Shown here: positions 23,554 to 32,240 of the stretch, one piece after another | Layout: every line of letters starts with the position of its first letter | Position numbering within the stretch: position 1 is the first letter of the stretch | Origin: Hymenobacter psychrophilus | GTDB taxonomy: Bacteria; Bacteroidota; Bacteroidia; Cytophagales; Hymenobacteraceae | Direction: 5' to 3' | Assembly: GCF_900107135.1 (NCBI RefSeq) | Contig: NZ_FNOV01000005.1 | Location: forward strand, 293,753-357,752 | Length of the DNA: 64,000 bases | Translations under genes and position numbers: made by a program | The notes under the pieces: generated by a model | Told to the model about the DNA's origin: nothing | What the model saw: only the letters and a program-made list of their open reading frames with translations | Databases searched by the model: none

Positions 23554-26508
23554 ATGCGCAAAGAATTTAGGATTGGGCTTTTTTTGCTGGTCCTGGCCCT
23601 CACCGGCCTGTTTGTTTCCTCCTCCGCCCCGCCGCCGGCCGATATGGGCCGGCCGATGACTGCCGCCGAGCAGCAGTGGGTTGATAGCGTGTTCACGGGC
23701 CTCACGCCCGAACAGCGCCTGGGCCAGCTGTTTATGGTGGCTGCCTACTCCAACAAAGACCGTAAGCACGTTCAGTACACCGAGTTTCTGGTGAAGAACT
23801 ATGGCATTGGCGGGCTGATGTTTCTGCAGGGCGGTCCGCGCCGGCAGGCCAGCCTGACCAACCGCTACCAGGCCGCCTCCAAGGTGCCTCTGCTCATTGC
23901 CATGGATGCCGAATGGGGCCTCGATATGCGTCTCGATTCGAGCCTGCACTTCGCCAAGGGCATGACCCTGGGCGCCATGGACGACGACGAGTACGTGTAC
24001 CAGATGGGCCGCGAAATTGCGCTCAACCTCAAAACGCTGGGCGTGCACGTGAGCTTCTCGCCCGTTATCGACGTCAACTCCAACCCCAGCAACCCGGTTA
24101 TCGGCAACCGCTCGTTCGGCGAAGACAAGGAGCAGGTAGCCACCCGCGGGGTGCGCTACATCCGCGGGCTGCAGGACCACGGCGTAATGGCCGTCGTCAA
24201 ACATTTTCCCGGCCACGGCGACACCGACGTGGACTCGCACGTGGCCCTGCCGGTTATCAATTCCGACCTGGCCCGGCTCATCAACGTCGACCTTTACCCC
24301 TTCCGCAAGGCCATTGATGAGGGCGTGATGGGCGTGATGGTGGGCCACCTCTACGTGCCGCTGCTCGATACGAGTCGCACGCTTTCGGCCACTATCTCGC
24401 CCAACCTAGTAACCGGGCTGCTCAAGGAAAAAATGGGCTTCCGGGGACTGGTGTTCACCGACGCGCTCAACATGAAGAGCGTGTCGAACCTGTATAAGGG
24501 CGGCGAGCTGGACGCACTGGCTTTGCTGGCCGGCAACGACGTGCTGCTGTTTTCGGAGGATGTGCCGATGGCCGTGCAGAAGATAAAGGAGGCTATTGCA
24601 GAAGGTAAAATCGCGCAGGCCGATGTGGATTCGCGGGTCCGCAAAATGCTGCGCGCCAAGTTCTGGGCCGGCCTCAACCGTTACCGTCCCATCGATGTGC
24701 CGCATCTGATGCAGAACCTGAACCGGCCCCTGAGCCGCATGGTGCAGCAGCAGATTTACGAGCATGCCGTAACGGTAGTTAAGAACGACGACGATATTCT
24801 GCCCTTCCAGCGCCTCGATACGCTGCGGATTGCCTCCATTACCATTGGTTCGGAAGCCGACGTCTACCGGCAGACCATGAACAAGTACCAGAGTGGGCCG
24901 GTGTACTCGGTGCCCAACCGCTACGCCCCCGACTCTACCTTCAACCGCATCAGCCGGCAGCTGGCGCCCTACAACGTAGTGGTGGTAAGCCTGCACAACA
25001 TGAACAACACGCCCACCCATAATTATGGGCTCGGCGACGGGGCACTGAAGTTTCTGAAAACGCTGCAGGCCAACCCGCGCCTGAAAACGGTGGTGGTGAT
25101 GCTGGGCAACGCCTACGCCCTTAAAAACGTGGAAACCAGCCGCAACCTGGTTTGCAGCTACGAAGACAATTACGCCTCGCAACTGGTGGTACCGCAGGTG
25201 CTGTTCGGGGCGCTGCCGGCCCGGGGCCGCCTGCCGGTTACGGTATCGGAAAACCTGAAAGCCGGCCAGGGCCTGCCCACGCCCGATTTTCGCCGCCTGC
25301 GCTACGGCACGCCCGAAGAAGTGGGCCTCGACTCCCGCATTCTAGCCCAGATTGATAACGTGGCCCTCGAGGCCGTGGCCTACGCCGCCGCCCCCGGCTG
25401 CCAGGTGCTGGTGGCCAAAGACGGCATGGTGGTATTCGACAAAAGCTACGGCTTCTACACCTACGATAAAACCCAGGCCGTTAACAACGGTACGCTCTAC
25501 GACCTGGCCTCGGTAACCAAAGTAGCCGGTACGCTGCAGGCCATTATGTGGCTCAAGGATGAAGGCCGCCTCAACCTCGACGAAAAGGTTTCCAGCTACC
25601 TGACCGAGCTGAAATCGACCAATAAAAAGGACATGACGGTGCGCGAGGTGCTCATGCACCACGCCGGCCTCAAGCCCGGCATCCCCACCTGGGAGCGTAC
25701 CATCACCGGCACCGGCCTCAAGCCCGAGTTCTACGCCAGCACCGAGTCGCCCCAGTTCTCGCGCGAGGTAACGCCCACTATTTTCAGCGCCAGCACCTCC
25801 GACGATACGGTGTGGGGCTGGATTCAGGAGTCGGCGCTACTGCCCAAGGTGAAGGGCAAATACCCGGTCGAGTATTCCGACCTGAGTTTTATGGTGATGA
25901 AGCGGCTGGCCGAAAAGCTGCTCAACCAACCCATCGAGCAATTTCTGGCCCGGCAGTTCTACCGTCCGCTGGGCCTGAACACCATGCTCTACAACCCGCT
26001 CGACAAGTTTCCGAAGTCGTGCATCGCGCCTACCGAAAACGACACGTTCTACCGCCGCAGCCTGTTGCAGGGCAGCGTGCACGACCAAGCTGCGGCCCTG
26101 GTAGGCGGCGTGGGCGGGCACGCCGGCCTGTTTGCCAACGCCAACGACCTGGCCGTGCTCATGCAGATGAACCTGCAGAACGGCCGCTACGGCGGGCAGC
26201 GCTTCTTCCAGACGCCTATAGTAACTGAGTTTGCCCGCGGCACCGAAGCCGGCAGTCGCCGCGGCTTAGGCTGGGACCGGGGCGACCCAAGCAAGCCCGA
26301 GGGCCCTACCAGCAACCTCTCGCCGGCCAGCACCTTTGGCCACACCGGCTTCACCGGCACCTGCGTCTGGATGGACCCAGAAAACAAAATCCTCTACATC
26401 TTTCTTTCTAACCGCGTGTACCCCGACGCCGGCAATAAGAAGTTGGTGCAGTACAACATCCGCACCCGCATCCACGATGTGATTTACAAAGCCCTGCAAA
26501 AAACATGA
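23554..26508 (+). CDS. Fusion of GH3 beta-N-acetylglucosaminidase (NagZ-like) and class C beta-lactamase-type serine hydrolase
   Basis: 984 aa exported protein with two catalytic units. After a signal peptide (ending about residue 25), residues 40-385 are a GH3 N-terminal domain: KHFPGHGDTDVDSH (about 216-229) is the NagZ His/Asp loop and GLVFTDALNM carries the nucleophile Asp. Residues 390-580 are the GH3 C-terminal domain. From about 600 there is a serine hydrolase of the beta-lactamase/esterase fold with SVTK (Ser about 653), YSD in VEYSDLSFM, and HTG in FGHTGFTGT. All three active-site motifs are present. Such two-domain proteins occur in Bacteroidota and probably act on peptidoglycan fragments in the periplasm or at the surface. 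Confidence 0.93.
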   Translation: MRKEFRIGLFLLVLALTGLFVSSSAPPPADMGRPMTAAEQQWVDSVFTGLTPEQRLGQLFMVAAYSNKDRKHVQYTEFLVKNYGIGGLMFLQGGPRRQASLTNRYQAASKVPLLIAMDAEWGLDMRLDSSLHFAKGMTLGAMDDDEYVYQMGREIALNLKTLGVHVSFSPVIDVNSNPSNPVIGNRSFGEDKEQVATRGVRYIRGLQDHGVMAVVKHFPGHGDTDVDSHVALPVINSDLARLINVDLYPFRKAIDEGVMGVMVGHLYVPLLDTSRTLSATISPNLVTGLLKEKMGFRGLVFTDALNMKSVSNLYKGGELDALALLAGNDVLLFSEDVPMAVQKIKEAIAEGKIAQADVDSRVRKMLRAKFWAGLNRYRPIDVPHLMQNLNRPLSRMVQQQIYEHAVTVVKNDDDILPFQRLDTLRIASITIGSEADVYRQTMNKYQSGPVYSVPNRYAPDSTFNRISRQLAPYNVVVVSLHNMNNTPTHNYGLGDGALKFLKTLQANPRLKTVVVMLGNAYALKNVETSRNLVCSYEDNYASQLVVPQVLFGALPARGRLPVTVSENLKAGQGLPTPDFRRLRYGTPEEVGLDSRILAQIDNVALEAVAYAAAPGCQVLVAKDGMVVFDKSYGFYTYDKTQAVNNGTLYDLASVTKVAGTLQAIMWLKDEGRLNLDEKVSSYLTELKSTNKKDMTVREVLMHHAGLKPGIPTWERTITGTGLKPEFYASTESPQFSREVTPTIFSASTSDDTVWGWIQESALLPKVKGKYPVEYSDLSFMVMKRLAEKLLNQPIEQFLARQFYRPLGLNTMLYNPLDKFPKSCIAPTENDTFYRRSLLQGSVHDQAAALVGGVGGHAGLFANANDLAVLMQMNLQNGRYGGQRFFQTPIVTEFARGTEAGSRRGLGWDRGDPSKPEGPTSNLSPASTFGHTGFTGTCVWMDPENKILYIFLSNRVYPDAGNKKLVQYNIRTRIHDVIYKALQKT

Positions 26509-26544
26509 TCTGTTGCCCGGCTTTTCCGTTTCTTTGATTCCGCG

Positions 26545-26592
26545 ACCGGCGGTGAGACGTTCCAACTGGGAGCAACTCGCCGCCGGTTTTTT
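26545..26592 (+). terminator. Intrinsic terminator after the GH3 fusion gene
   Basis: Stem ACCGGCGGTGAG / CTCGCCGCCGGT (one G-T pair) followed by seven T. Confidence 0.85.
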
Positions 26593-26634
26593 TAGTCCTT
26601 TGCGTAGCATTACGCCTCCCTTGCCCTCTTCCCC

Positions 26635-27771
26635 ATGAACATCGGTATCGTTTGTTATCCCACTTTCGGCGGCTCGGGCGTCGTGGCCACCGAGTTGGGT
26701 AAAGCCCTGGCGCAGCGCGGACACCGCGTCCACTTCATCACCTACAGCCAGCCGGTGCGCCTGGATTTCTTCAACGAGAACCTGTTCTACCACGAAGTCT
26801 ATATTCCGCCCTACCCGCTGTTCCAGTTTCCGCCCTACGAGCTGGCCCTGGCTAGTAAGATGGTCGATATTGCCCAGAACGAGAAGCTCGACGTGCTGCA
26901 CGTGCACTATGCCATTCCGCACGCCTCGGCCGCGTTCATGGCCAAGCAGATTCTGCTCACCCGTGGCATCCGCATTCCGGTGGTTACTACCCTGCACGGC
27001 ACCGATATCACGCTGGTAGGCAAGGATGCCAGCTACGAGCCCGTCGTTACCTTCAGTATCAACCAGAGCGACGGTGTGACGGCCGTGTCGGCCGATTTGC
27101 GACGCGAAACCTACGAGTACTTCGCCATCGAGAAGGAAATTGAGGTCATTCCGAACTTCATCAATCTGGAGCGCTTTCAGAAGCAGGCCAAAAACCATTT
27201 CAAGGCCGCCATTGCCCCCGAGGGCGAAAAGCTGCTGGTGCACACCAGCAACTTCCGCTCGGTGAAGCGGGTGGATGACGTGGTACACATTTTTGCCGGC
27301 GTGCGCGCCCAAATGCCTGCCAAGCTGCTGCTGGTCGGCGACGGGCCCGACCGCCCGCGTATCGAAAAGCTCTGCCGCGACATTGGCCTGTGCCAGGACA
27401 TCCGGTTTCTGGGCAAGCTCGAAGCCGTGGAGGAGGTGCTCAGCATTGCTGATTTGTTCCTGATGCCTTCCGAGAAGGAAAGCTTCGGCTTGGCGGCCCT
27501 GGAGGCCATGGCCTGCGAGGTGCCGGTTATCAGCACCAACGCCGGCGGCATTCCCGAGCTCAACGAGCACGGCGTCACGGGCATGGTCAGCAACGTTGGC
27601 GACGTGGCCGATATGGTGAAAAACGCCCTCTACGTGCTGGCCGACGAAAACCTGCCCCGTTTCAAAGCCGCCGCCCACGCCCGCGCCGAAACCTTCGCGC
27701 TCGATACCGTGGTGCCCCTCTACGAAGCCTGCTACCGCCGCGCCATTGAGACGGTGGCGGTAGGTGTGTAA
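26635..27771 (+). CDS. bshA: N-acetyl-alpha-D-glucosaminyl L-malate synthase
   Basis: First enzyme of bacillithiol synthesis: transfers GlcNAc from UDP-GlcNAc to L-malate. GT4 glycosyltransferase with GT-B fold, 378 aa. NIGIVCYPTFGGSGVVATELG at the N-terminus is diagnostic of BshA. HVHYAIPHASAAFMAKQIL, TTLHGTDITLVG and EVIPNFINLERF follow, and EKESFGLAALEAMACEVPVI is the nucleotide-sugar site. Bacillithiol is a known thiol in several Bacteroidota. The other bsh genes are not in this window. It is followed by a palindromic element with a T tract that may end its transcript. Confidence 0.93.
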   Translation: MNIGIVCYPTFGGSGVVATELGKALAQRGHRVHFITYSQPVRLDFFNENLFYHEVYIPPYPLFQFPPYELALASKMVDIAQNEKLDVLHVHYAIPHASAAFMAKQILLTRGIRIPVVTTLHGTDITLVGKDASYEPVVTFSINQSDGVTAVSADLRRETYEYFAIEKEIEVIPNFINLERFQKQAKNHFKAAIAPEGEKLLVHTSNFRSVKRVDDVVHIFAGVRAQMPAKLLLVGDGPDRPRIEKLCRDIGLCQDIRFLGKLEAVEEVLSIADLFLMPSEKESFGLAALEAMACEVPVISTNAGGIPELNEHGVTGMVSNVGDVADMVKNALYVLADENLPRFKAAAHARAETFALDTVVPLYEACYRRAIETVAVGV

Positions 27772-27776
27772 AGGGG

Positions 27777-27891
27777 AAAATCATGTCATTCTGAGCGGAG
27801 CGAAGAATCTCGCGTGCCATAGTAATTCCTGCTATCAGGGTTACTATGGCACGCGAGATTCTTCGCTCCGCTCAGAATGACATGATTTTTT
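27777..27891. repeat. Near-perfect palindrome, GTCATTCTGAGC type
   Basis: AAATCATGTCATTCTGAGCG, GAGCGAAGAATCTCGCGTGC and CATAGTA are repeated in inverted order as TACTATGGCACGCGAGATTC, TTCGCTCCGCTCAGAATGAC and ATGATTTTTT. Its T6 tail lets it act as a terminator for bshA; it lies between convergent genes. Confidence 0.92.
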
Positions 27892-27911
27892 AGTCCTATA
27901 AGTCCCCTCAT

Positions 27912-28451
27912 TTAAAACATAGCTACAGCCTCGCGCTTCACGGCCATAATGGCGGCGGCGGTGGGGTCGGGCAGCTCGTCGGTCATCAGCATTTCGAGGA
28001 TGCGGCGGGCCAGCTCGGGGCCGCGGGCCTCGATGGGGTTGGCCAACTTCTGAAACTGGCTGCTGATGAGGTTGCTGACGCTGTTCTGGGCCTGCCGCAC
28101 CGCCGCCCAGGTTTCGGGCTGCATATAGAGCTGCTGGCTGAGGTTGTGCTCCACCTCGGCCCTGATTTCCTGGAGCAGCAGCCGGTGGTAGTCGGCGGCC
28201 GAGAGGTTGGCGCTGCTTATGCGTATCAGCAGGTTCTGGGGACTGAGGCGTTCGAGTAGCAGCGTAACGCGCTCCAGAGCCTGCAGGCGCAGCGGCAACG
28301 TGGTTTTGCTGGCCTCCAGGCGCATCTCAATCAGGCGCCGCTGCTGCTCGCGCTCCAGAAACTGCTGAAACAGGAAGTAAATGGCGCCGGCCACAATAAG
28401 GGCCGGCAGAATGATTTTGAGCAGGTCGAAAATATACGCAGTAGTGTCCAT
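27912..28451 (-). CDS. Small membrane-anchored protein of unknown function
   Basis: 179 aa from the ATG at 28451, which directly precedes the single transmembrane helix (about residues 5-27, ILPALIVAGAIYFLFQQFL). The remainder is a mostly helical cytoplasmic region (EREQQRRLIEMRLEA, then LQALERVTLLLERLSPQNLL and VEHNLSQQLYMQPETW). This architecture resembles a Bacteroidota-restricted uncharacterised family (DUF7935-like), named with caution. The upstream in-frame extension to 28544 lacks such features. A TATCTTTA -7-like box lies about 64 bp upstream of the ATG. It is convergent with bshA. Confidence 0.7.
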   Translation of the reverse strand: MDTTAYIFDLLKIILPALIVAGAIYFLFQQFLEREQQRRLIEMRLEASKTTLPLRLQALERVTLLLERLSPQNLLIRISSANLSAADYHRLLLQEIRAEVEHNLSQQLYMQPETWAAVRQAQNSVSNLISSQFQKLANPIEARGPELARRILEMLMTDELPDPTAAAIMAVKREAVAMF

Positions 28452-28635
28452 GCGGGCGGGTAAGTAGAAGAACAAGCGCCTTTGAACGGTACTGGGGGCG
28501 GCTTGTTGCGGGGGTAAAGATAGGGCGTGAACCGCCGGGGCCAAGCCGTTGTTGTAGCCTCAAACGCCGCCGGCCCACCATGTAGTGTGCCGGGCTGCCG
28601 TTGACGGGGCCGGGCCCCGGCTACCGCTGGCGTTG

Positions 28636-28643
28636 TATCTTTG
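28636..28643 (+). promoter_or_regulatory. -7 element TATCTTTG
   Basis: TATCTTTG matches TAnnTTTG and lies 25 bp before the ATG of the Fe-S carrier gene at 28669. Confidence 0.6.
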
Positions 28644-28668
28644 CCCCCTACTTCAAACCGAACTTACT

Positions 28669-29022
28669 ATGGCAACGGCCGTCTCTACCAAACTTGCTCC
28701 TATCAGCCTCACCCCCCGCGCGCTGGAGGAGGTTCGCAATATTCTCATTGAAAAGGCCGTACCCGGCGAGTATGGCCTGCGTGTGGGCGTGCAGGGCGGC
28801 GGCTGCTCGGGCATGAGCTACCTACTGGGCTTCGACAAGCCCAAGGAGCAGGACGAAACCTTCGACCTTGACGGGGTGCTGCTCATCATGGATAAAAAAC
28901 ACGCCATGTACGTGCTGGGCATGGAGGTTGACTTCCAGGACGGCCTAAACGCCCGCGGCTTCATCTTCAGCAACCCCCAGGCCAAAAGCACCTGCGGCTG
29001 CGGCTCCTCGTTCTCGTCGTAA
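28669..29022 (+). CDS. A-type iron-sulfur cluster carrier (HesB/IscA/ErpA family)
   Basis: 117 aa protein that receives Fe-S clusters from the assembly scaffold and passes them to target enzymes. The three conserved cysteines are all seen: GGGCSGMSYLLGFD for the first, and the C-terminal CGCGSSF for the other two. ISLTPRALEEVRNIL is the family N-terminal helix. The ATG at 28669 is chosen because it lies just behind a TATCTTTG promoter box and begins the conserved domain; the frame is open upstream to 28585. IscA, ErpA and SufA cannot be told apart here because no other isc or suf gene is nearby. Confidence 0.93.
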   Translation: MATAVSTKLAPISLTPRALEEVRNILIEKAVPGEYGLRVGVQGGGCSGMSYLLGFDKPKEQDETFDLDGVLLIMDKKHAMYVLGMEVDFQDGLNARGFIFSNPQAKSTCGCGSSFSS

Positions 29023-29033
29023 TCCATGTTTCT

Positions 29034-29061
29034 GGCTGACAGCTATTAGCTGCCGGCTTAG
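29034..29061. repeat. Degenerate heptad array GGCTNNN/AGCTNNN x4
   Basis: GGCTGAC, AGCTATT, AGCTGCC, GGCTTAG in 7-bp register, starting 11 bases after the Fe-S carrier stop. Confidence 0.85.
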
Positions 29062-29086
29062 CCCTGAACGTTACCTTACCACTTCT

Positions 29087-29120
29087 AAAAGCCTCCCCCA
29101 GCGTATTGGGGGAGGCTTTT
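29087..29120. terminator. Bidirectional intrinsic terminator
   Basis: AAAAGCCTCCCCCA / TGGGGGAGGCTTTT, a perfect 14-bp stem with a six-base loop, placed between convergent genes. Confidence 0.9.
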
Positions 29121-29174
29121 GCTTTCTCCGGCATACCGTAACATCAGACGGTAACTTACCTAACCACCGGCGCG

Positions 29175-30530
29175 CTATGAAACCTGCGGTACGGCTGGCA
29201 GCAGCGCCTTGGCCAGAAATGCCCGCACCATCCCCAGCCGGTGGCGGACCTGATTCTGCTCGTATTCGCGGGTAAGCGTAGTTTCCGTGGTGCGCTCGAT
29301 CAGGTCGCACTGGCGGCGCAGCGCTTGCCGGCGCTTGTAGGAGCCCGTGCGGCGGCCAATCGTTTGGAGAGCTTTGAGCTGGCGTAGCAACACGGCCACG
29401 TTATCGTCGCCGCTGCTGCGGATCTGGTCGAAGGCCAGCTTGACGAAATCTTCGAAGTTACGGGTATGGGCAATCAGGCGTACCTGGCCGTCGGCGGCGC
29501 GCAGGGGCTGGTGCAGCTCGCGGCTGGCCAAAAAGGTCAGCATGGCCCCCAACCGATCGATGCATATAACGGCCGTGGTAGTATCGTTGATACCGGGCGA
29601 CAGCGCCTTGAGGGCAATATCAACAATCTGGCGAAAGCCGAAAGCCACATCCTGCTGGTCGATGCTGCGTTGGTTGTCGATGGTGAAATAGCCGTTCAGC
29701 TGCTCTTGCTCTTCGTCGGTGGGCAGGCGGTCGGCAGCGTAATAGGCCACCGCCACCAAGGGCGTGTCGAGGGTTACGAAGTCGCCGAGGCGGTGTTCGA
29801 GCCGTATTACGGCGTCGTTTTTGGTGGCGAACTCCAGCAGCTCCTTACTGGCTACCCCCTGCATGTAGCCGGTAGCGGCGGCAGGCACCAGATGCCAGTT
29901 CTGGTCGGTGGTGCGTAGCGTTTCCTCCTCTTCTTTGTCGGCCTCCTCCCCTACCTGCTTAGGGAAGATTTTGGTCATGCTACTAATGGTTTCGTTGGCC
30001 GCTTCGGCAATAATGTTGGCCGCCTGAATAGATGTAGCAATGTGATGAATGAAGAAAATTAGCATCCCGATACTGACCAAGGCCATCAGCAAGGCAAACG
30101 ACACGGCCAGCGGTGGCACGAACCCCGAATCATGGTCGCTGCTGTCGCGGATAGTGCGCAGCACAATCAGGGAGTACACAAAAATGCTCACGAAAAAGCC
30201 CATCACCACTTGGTTGGGCCGGTCGCGCATGAAATTGCGCAGGATGCGCGAGGTATACTGCCCCGATACGGTAGCCAGCGTGGAGAGCGTGAGCGAGAAA
30301 ATAAGGGCCGCGACCGTAATGGCCGAGCCGGAAATCGACGAGAGCATCCCCCGGGCCCCACTGGACCCGGCCCCAAACAGCAGCGGATAGTCAGAGGTCC
30401 ATTTGTTGCTGGTGCTGTTATCCAGCAGCACCAGCCCGTAGGCCAGTATCATCGATGAGATGACCATCAGCGTGGGCACAAACCACAGGCTCGCGTTGAT
30501 GTTGAGCCACCAACTCTTGATTTTGTTCAT
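29175..30530 (-). CDS. DUF2254 family membrane protein
   Basis: 451 aa inner-membrane protein of the DUF2254 family, function unknown. Four hydrophobic helices occur in the first 165 residues, with the conserved ISGSAITVAALIFSLTLSTL and TSRILRNFMRDRPNQVVMGFF between them. The cytoplasmic C-terminal half contains GYMQGVASKELLEFA, DTPLVAVAY and FGFRQIVDIALKALSPGINDTTTAV, which are family hallmarks. It is the distal gene of a three-gene minus-strand run of membrane proteins with a DUF421 protein and an MscS channel, though the 61-bp gap leaves co-transcription open. Confidence 0.9.
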   Translation of the reverse strand: MNKIKSWWLNINASLWFVPTLMVISSMILAYGLVLLDNSTSNKWTSDYPLLFGAGSSGARGMLSSISGSAITVAALIFSLTLSTLATVSGQYTSRILRNFMRDRPNQVVMGFFVSIFVYSLIVLRTIRDSSDHDSGFVPPLAVSFALLMALVSIGMLIFFIHHIATSIQAANIIAEAANETISSMTKIFPKQVGEEADKEEEETLRTTDQNWHLVPAAATGYMQGVASKELLEFATKNDAVIRLEHRLGDFVTLDTPLVAVAYYAADRLPTDEEQEQLNGYFTIDNQRSIDQQDVAFGFRQIVDIALKALSPGINDTTTAVICIDRLGAMLTFLASRELHQPLRAADGQVRLIAHTRNFEDFVKLAFDQIRSSGDDNVAVLLRQLKALQTIGRRTGSYKRRQALRRQCDLIERTTETTLTREYEQNQVRHRLGMVRAFLAKALLPAVPQVS

Positions 30531-30591
30531 GAACGAAATGAAGGAATAATGGGCGGTGGATGAGGTAATCTATAGGTGGCGCTTCGCGTTG

Positions 30592-31113
30592 CTACGGTTT
30601 AGGCACGTCGCTTAGGGCCGAGTGCGAGGCGTCGGGGGCTTCGTGCTGGAGGGCGTTGAGCGTACCATCGTTTTCGAGTACTACGGCGGCGGCATCGGCC
30701 AGCGAAGCAATGCCCCGCTCGCGCAGGCTGGTCAGGATTTCACCCTCCGTTACCCGCTCGGCCTTCATCACAGCGTGCAGAAACCGGCCCTGGTACACGA
30801 GCAAGGTGGGTTCGGCCTTTACCAGCTTATCCACGGCCGAGTAGCGCACCGACAACCAGGTAATGCCATATTGCAGACCAATGAGCAGACCCATACCTAA
30901 CAAGCCATCGGCCAGGGCCACGCTTTTGTTCAGCACCGTGGAAGCCAGCGTGGAACCCAAAGCCACTGTCACAATGAGGTCGAAGGCGTTCATCTTCGAG
31001 AGCGTACGCTTGCCTGAGGTGCGTAGCAGTAAAATAAGGCCCACGTAGGCCAGCACGCCAGTCACGACAATTCGAGCCAGGCTGGCCCAGCTAGTAAAAA
31101 AAGTATGTTCCAT
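30592..31113 (-). CDS. DUF421 (YetF-like) membrane protein
   Basis: 173 aa. Three transmembrane helices in the first 90 residues, then a soluble domain. Family motifs: LRTSGKRTLSKMNAFDLIVTVALGS (seen in two parts, LRTSGKRTLSKM and FDLIVTVALGSTLAS), KAEPTLLVYQGRFLHAVM and GEILTSLRERGIASLADAAAV. The YetF/DUF421 family has no settled function; some members are found with general stress genes. It lies 24 bp downstream of the MscS channel gene, so probably in the same transcript. Confidence 0.9.
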   Translation of the reverse strand: MEHTFFTSWASLARIVVTGVLAYVGLILLLRTSGKRTLSKMNAFDLIVTVALGSTLASTVLNKSVALADGLLGMGLLIGLQYGITWLSVRYSAVDKLVKAEPTLLVYQGRFLHAVMKAERVTEGEILTSLRERGIASLADAAAVVLENDGTLNALQHEAPDASHSALSDVPKP

Positions 31114-31137
31114 AAGCAGTTGATTGCAGGTATTCGG

Positions 31138-32097
31138 CTAGCCAGGCCCCAGGCTGGTACCACTTGGGTTAACCGCCGGCTTGGTGGGCCGCTTGGGGTC
31201 TTCGGGCGGGTCGGCGAGGGTGCCGGGCTCGGCCATGGCCACCTGAATGGGTACGGCCGGCATTTTGGTTGGCAGCCGTAGCTCCAGAATATCGGGCGGC
31301 AGGGCGTAGCCACCAGCCATGAGGGCCTTTTTCACCCGGTTCATCACCCGGCTGCGCAGCTCCAGCGTGGCCCGGCGGTAATCCTCGGTGTTGGTCCAGA
31401 AAAACACTTTCAGGTTCACGGTGCTGGCGGCCAGCTCATCGACCACGGCAAACGGCTCGCGCTCGATCAGCACTTCCGGCTCCTTGCGCACCTGCTCCAG
31501 AATCAGGGCAATGGCAGCAGCTACATCATCATCGTAATCAACACCCACCACAAAATCCTGGCGGATAAATCCGTCGCGGGTGTAGTTGATGAGGGGTTCC
31601 TTGAGCACGATGGCGTTGGGAATGGAGATGTCGCGGCCGTCGAAGGTGCCCATTTCAGTGGTCCGCAGGTTGAGTTTGGTAATCTGCCCAAACATATCCT
31701 GGATCTTCACCGTGTCATTCACACCAAAGGGGCGGTTGAAGGCCAGAATGATACCGGCCAGGAAGTTCTCGGCAATATCCTTGAAGGCAAAGCCCACCAC
31801 GAAAGCCGACAGGCCGGCGGCGCCCAGAATGCCGCCCACCACGCCCGAGAAGCCCAGAATATTGAGCGCCAGCACCAACCCCGTCAGGACCAGCACCCAG
31901 CGACCCACCTGGGTCAGAAAGTCAGTTAGCAGCGGATCGTCGGAGTGGGCGCTGAGCTTGGCGGCCAACCAAGTGCGCAAGCGGCTGGCTCCTATCCAAA
32001 CTACGCCCATTACCAAGGCCGCAATCAGCAGCCGGGGCAGCATATAGAGGAACTGCTCCCAGTAACCGTGAAGCACTTGGCTGAAATCGTCGAACAT
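31138..32097 (-). CDS. Small-conductance mechanosensitive channel (MscS family)
   Basis: 319 aa channel that opens under membrane tension and protects against hypo-osmotic shock. Helices at about 18-38 and 72-130, with the pore-lining third helix rich in Gly/Ala (GVVGGILGAAGLSAFVVGFAF), then the MscS beta-domain entrance FKDIAENFLAGIILAFNRPFGVND. TVKIQDMFGQITKLNLRTTEMGTFDG and the C-terminal alpha/beta domain follow. The Pro-rich C-terminal tail (LADPPEDPKRPTKP) is not part of the family. First gene of the membrane-protein run with DUF421 and DUF2254. Confidence 0.94.
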   Translation of the reverse strand: MFDDFSQVLHGYWEQFLYMLPRLLIAALVMGVVWIGASRLRTWLAAKLSAHSDDPLLTDFLTQVGRWVLVLTGLVLALNILGFSGVVGGILGAAGLSAFVVGFAFKDIAENFLAGIILAFNRPFGVNDTVKIQDMFGQITKLNLRTTEMGTFDGRDISIPNAIVLKEPLINYTRDGFIRQDFVVGVDYDDDVAAAIALILEQVRKEPEVLIEREPFAVVDELAASTVNLKVFFWTNTEDYRRATLELRSRVMNRVKKALMAGGYALPPDILELRLPTKMPAVPIQVAMAEPGTLADPPEDPKRPTKPAVNPSGTSLGPG

Positions 32098-32140
32098 ATG
32101 GGTAGCGGGATTGAGTGAACAGTTCTGTTTGTACGGGGGT

Positions 32141-32228
32141 GTCCGTTGTCAGTTGTCGGTTGCCAATTACCGGTTGTTGGTTATCAGTCCGTGCAACAAC
32201 CGATAACCCGCAACTGGTAACTAACCAC
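32141..32228. repeat. Inverted pair of heptad arrays
   Basis: Left arm, 7 units: GTCCGTT, GTCAGTT, GTCGGTT, GCCAATT, ACCGGTT, GTTGGTT, ATCAGTC. Right arm from 32194: CAACAAC, CGATAAC, CCGCAAC, TGGTAAC, TAACCAC. The arms are roughly complementary. It occupies the divergent gap between the MscS and acylase genes and ends 12 bases before the acylase ATG. Confidence 0.8.
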
Positions 32229-32240
32229 TAATTTGCGTCT

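Noticed and set aside
26266..27678. 470-codon open frame on the minus strand opposite bshA and the GH3 gene end
   Set aside because: Spans two real genes and their terminator, with no recognisable domain.
28551..28635. tRNA or structured RNA in the GC-rich stretch before the Fe-S carrier gene
   Set aside because: No cloverleaf, no T-loop GTTCRA sequence and only local GC symmetry.
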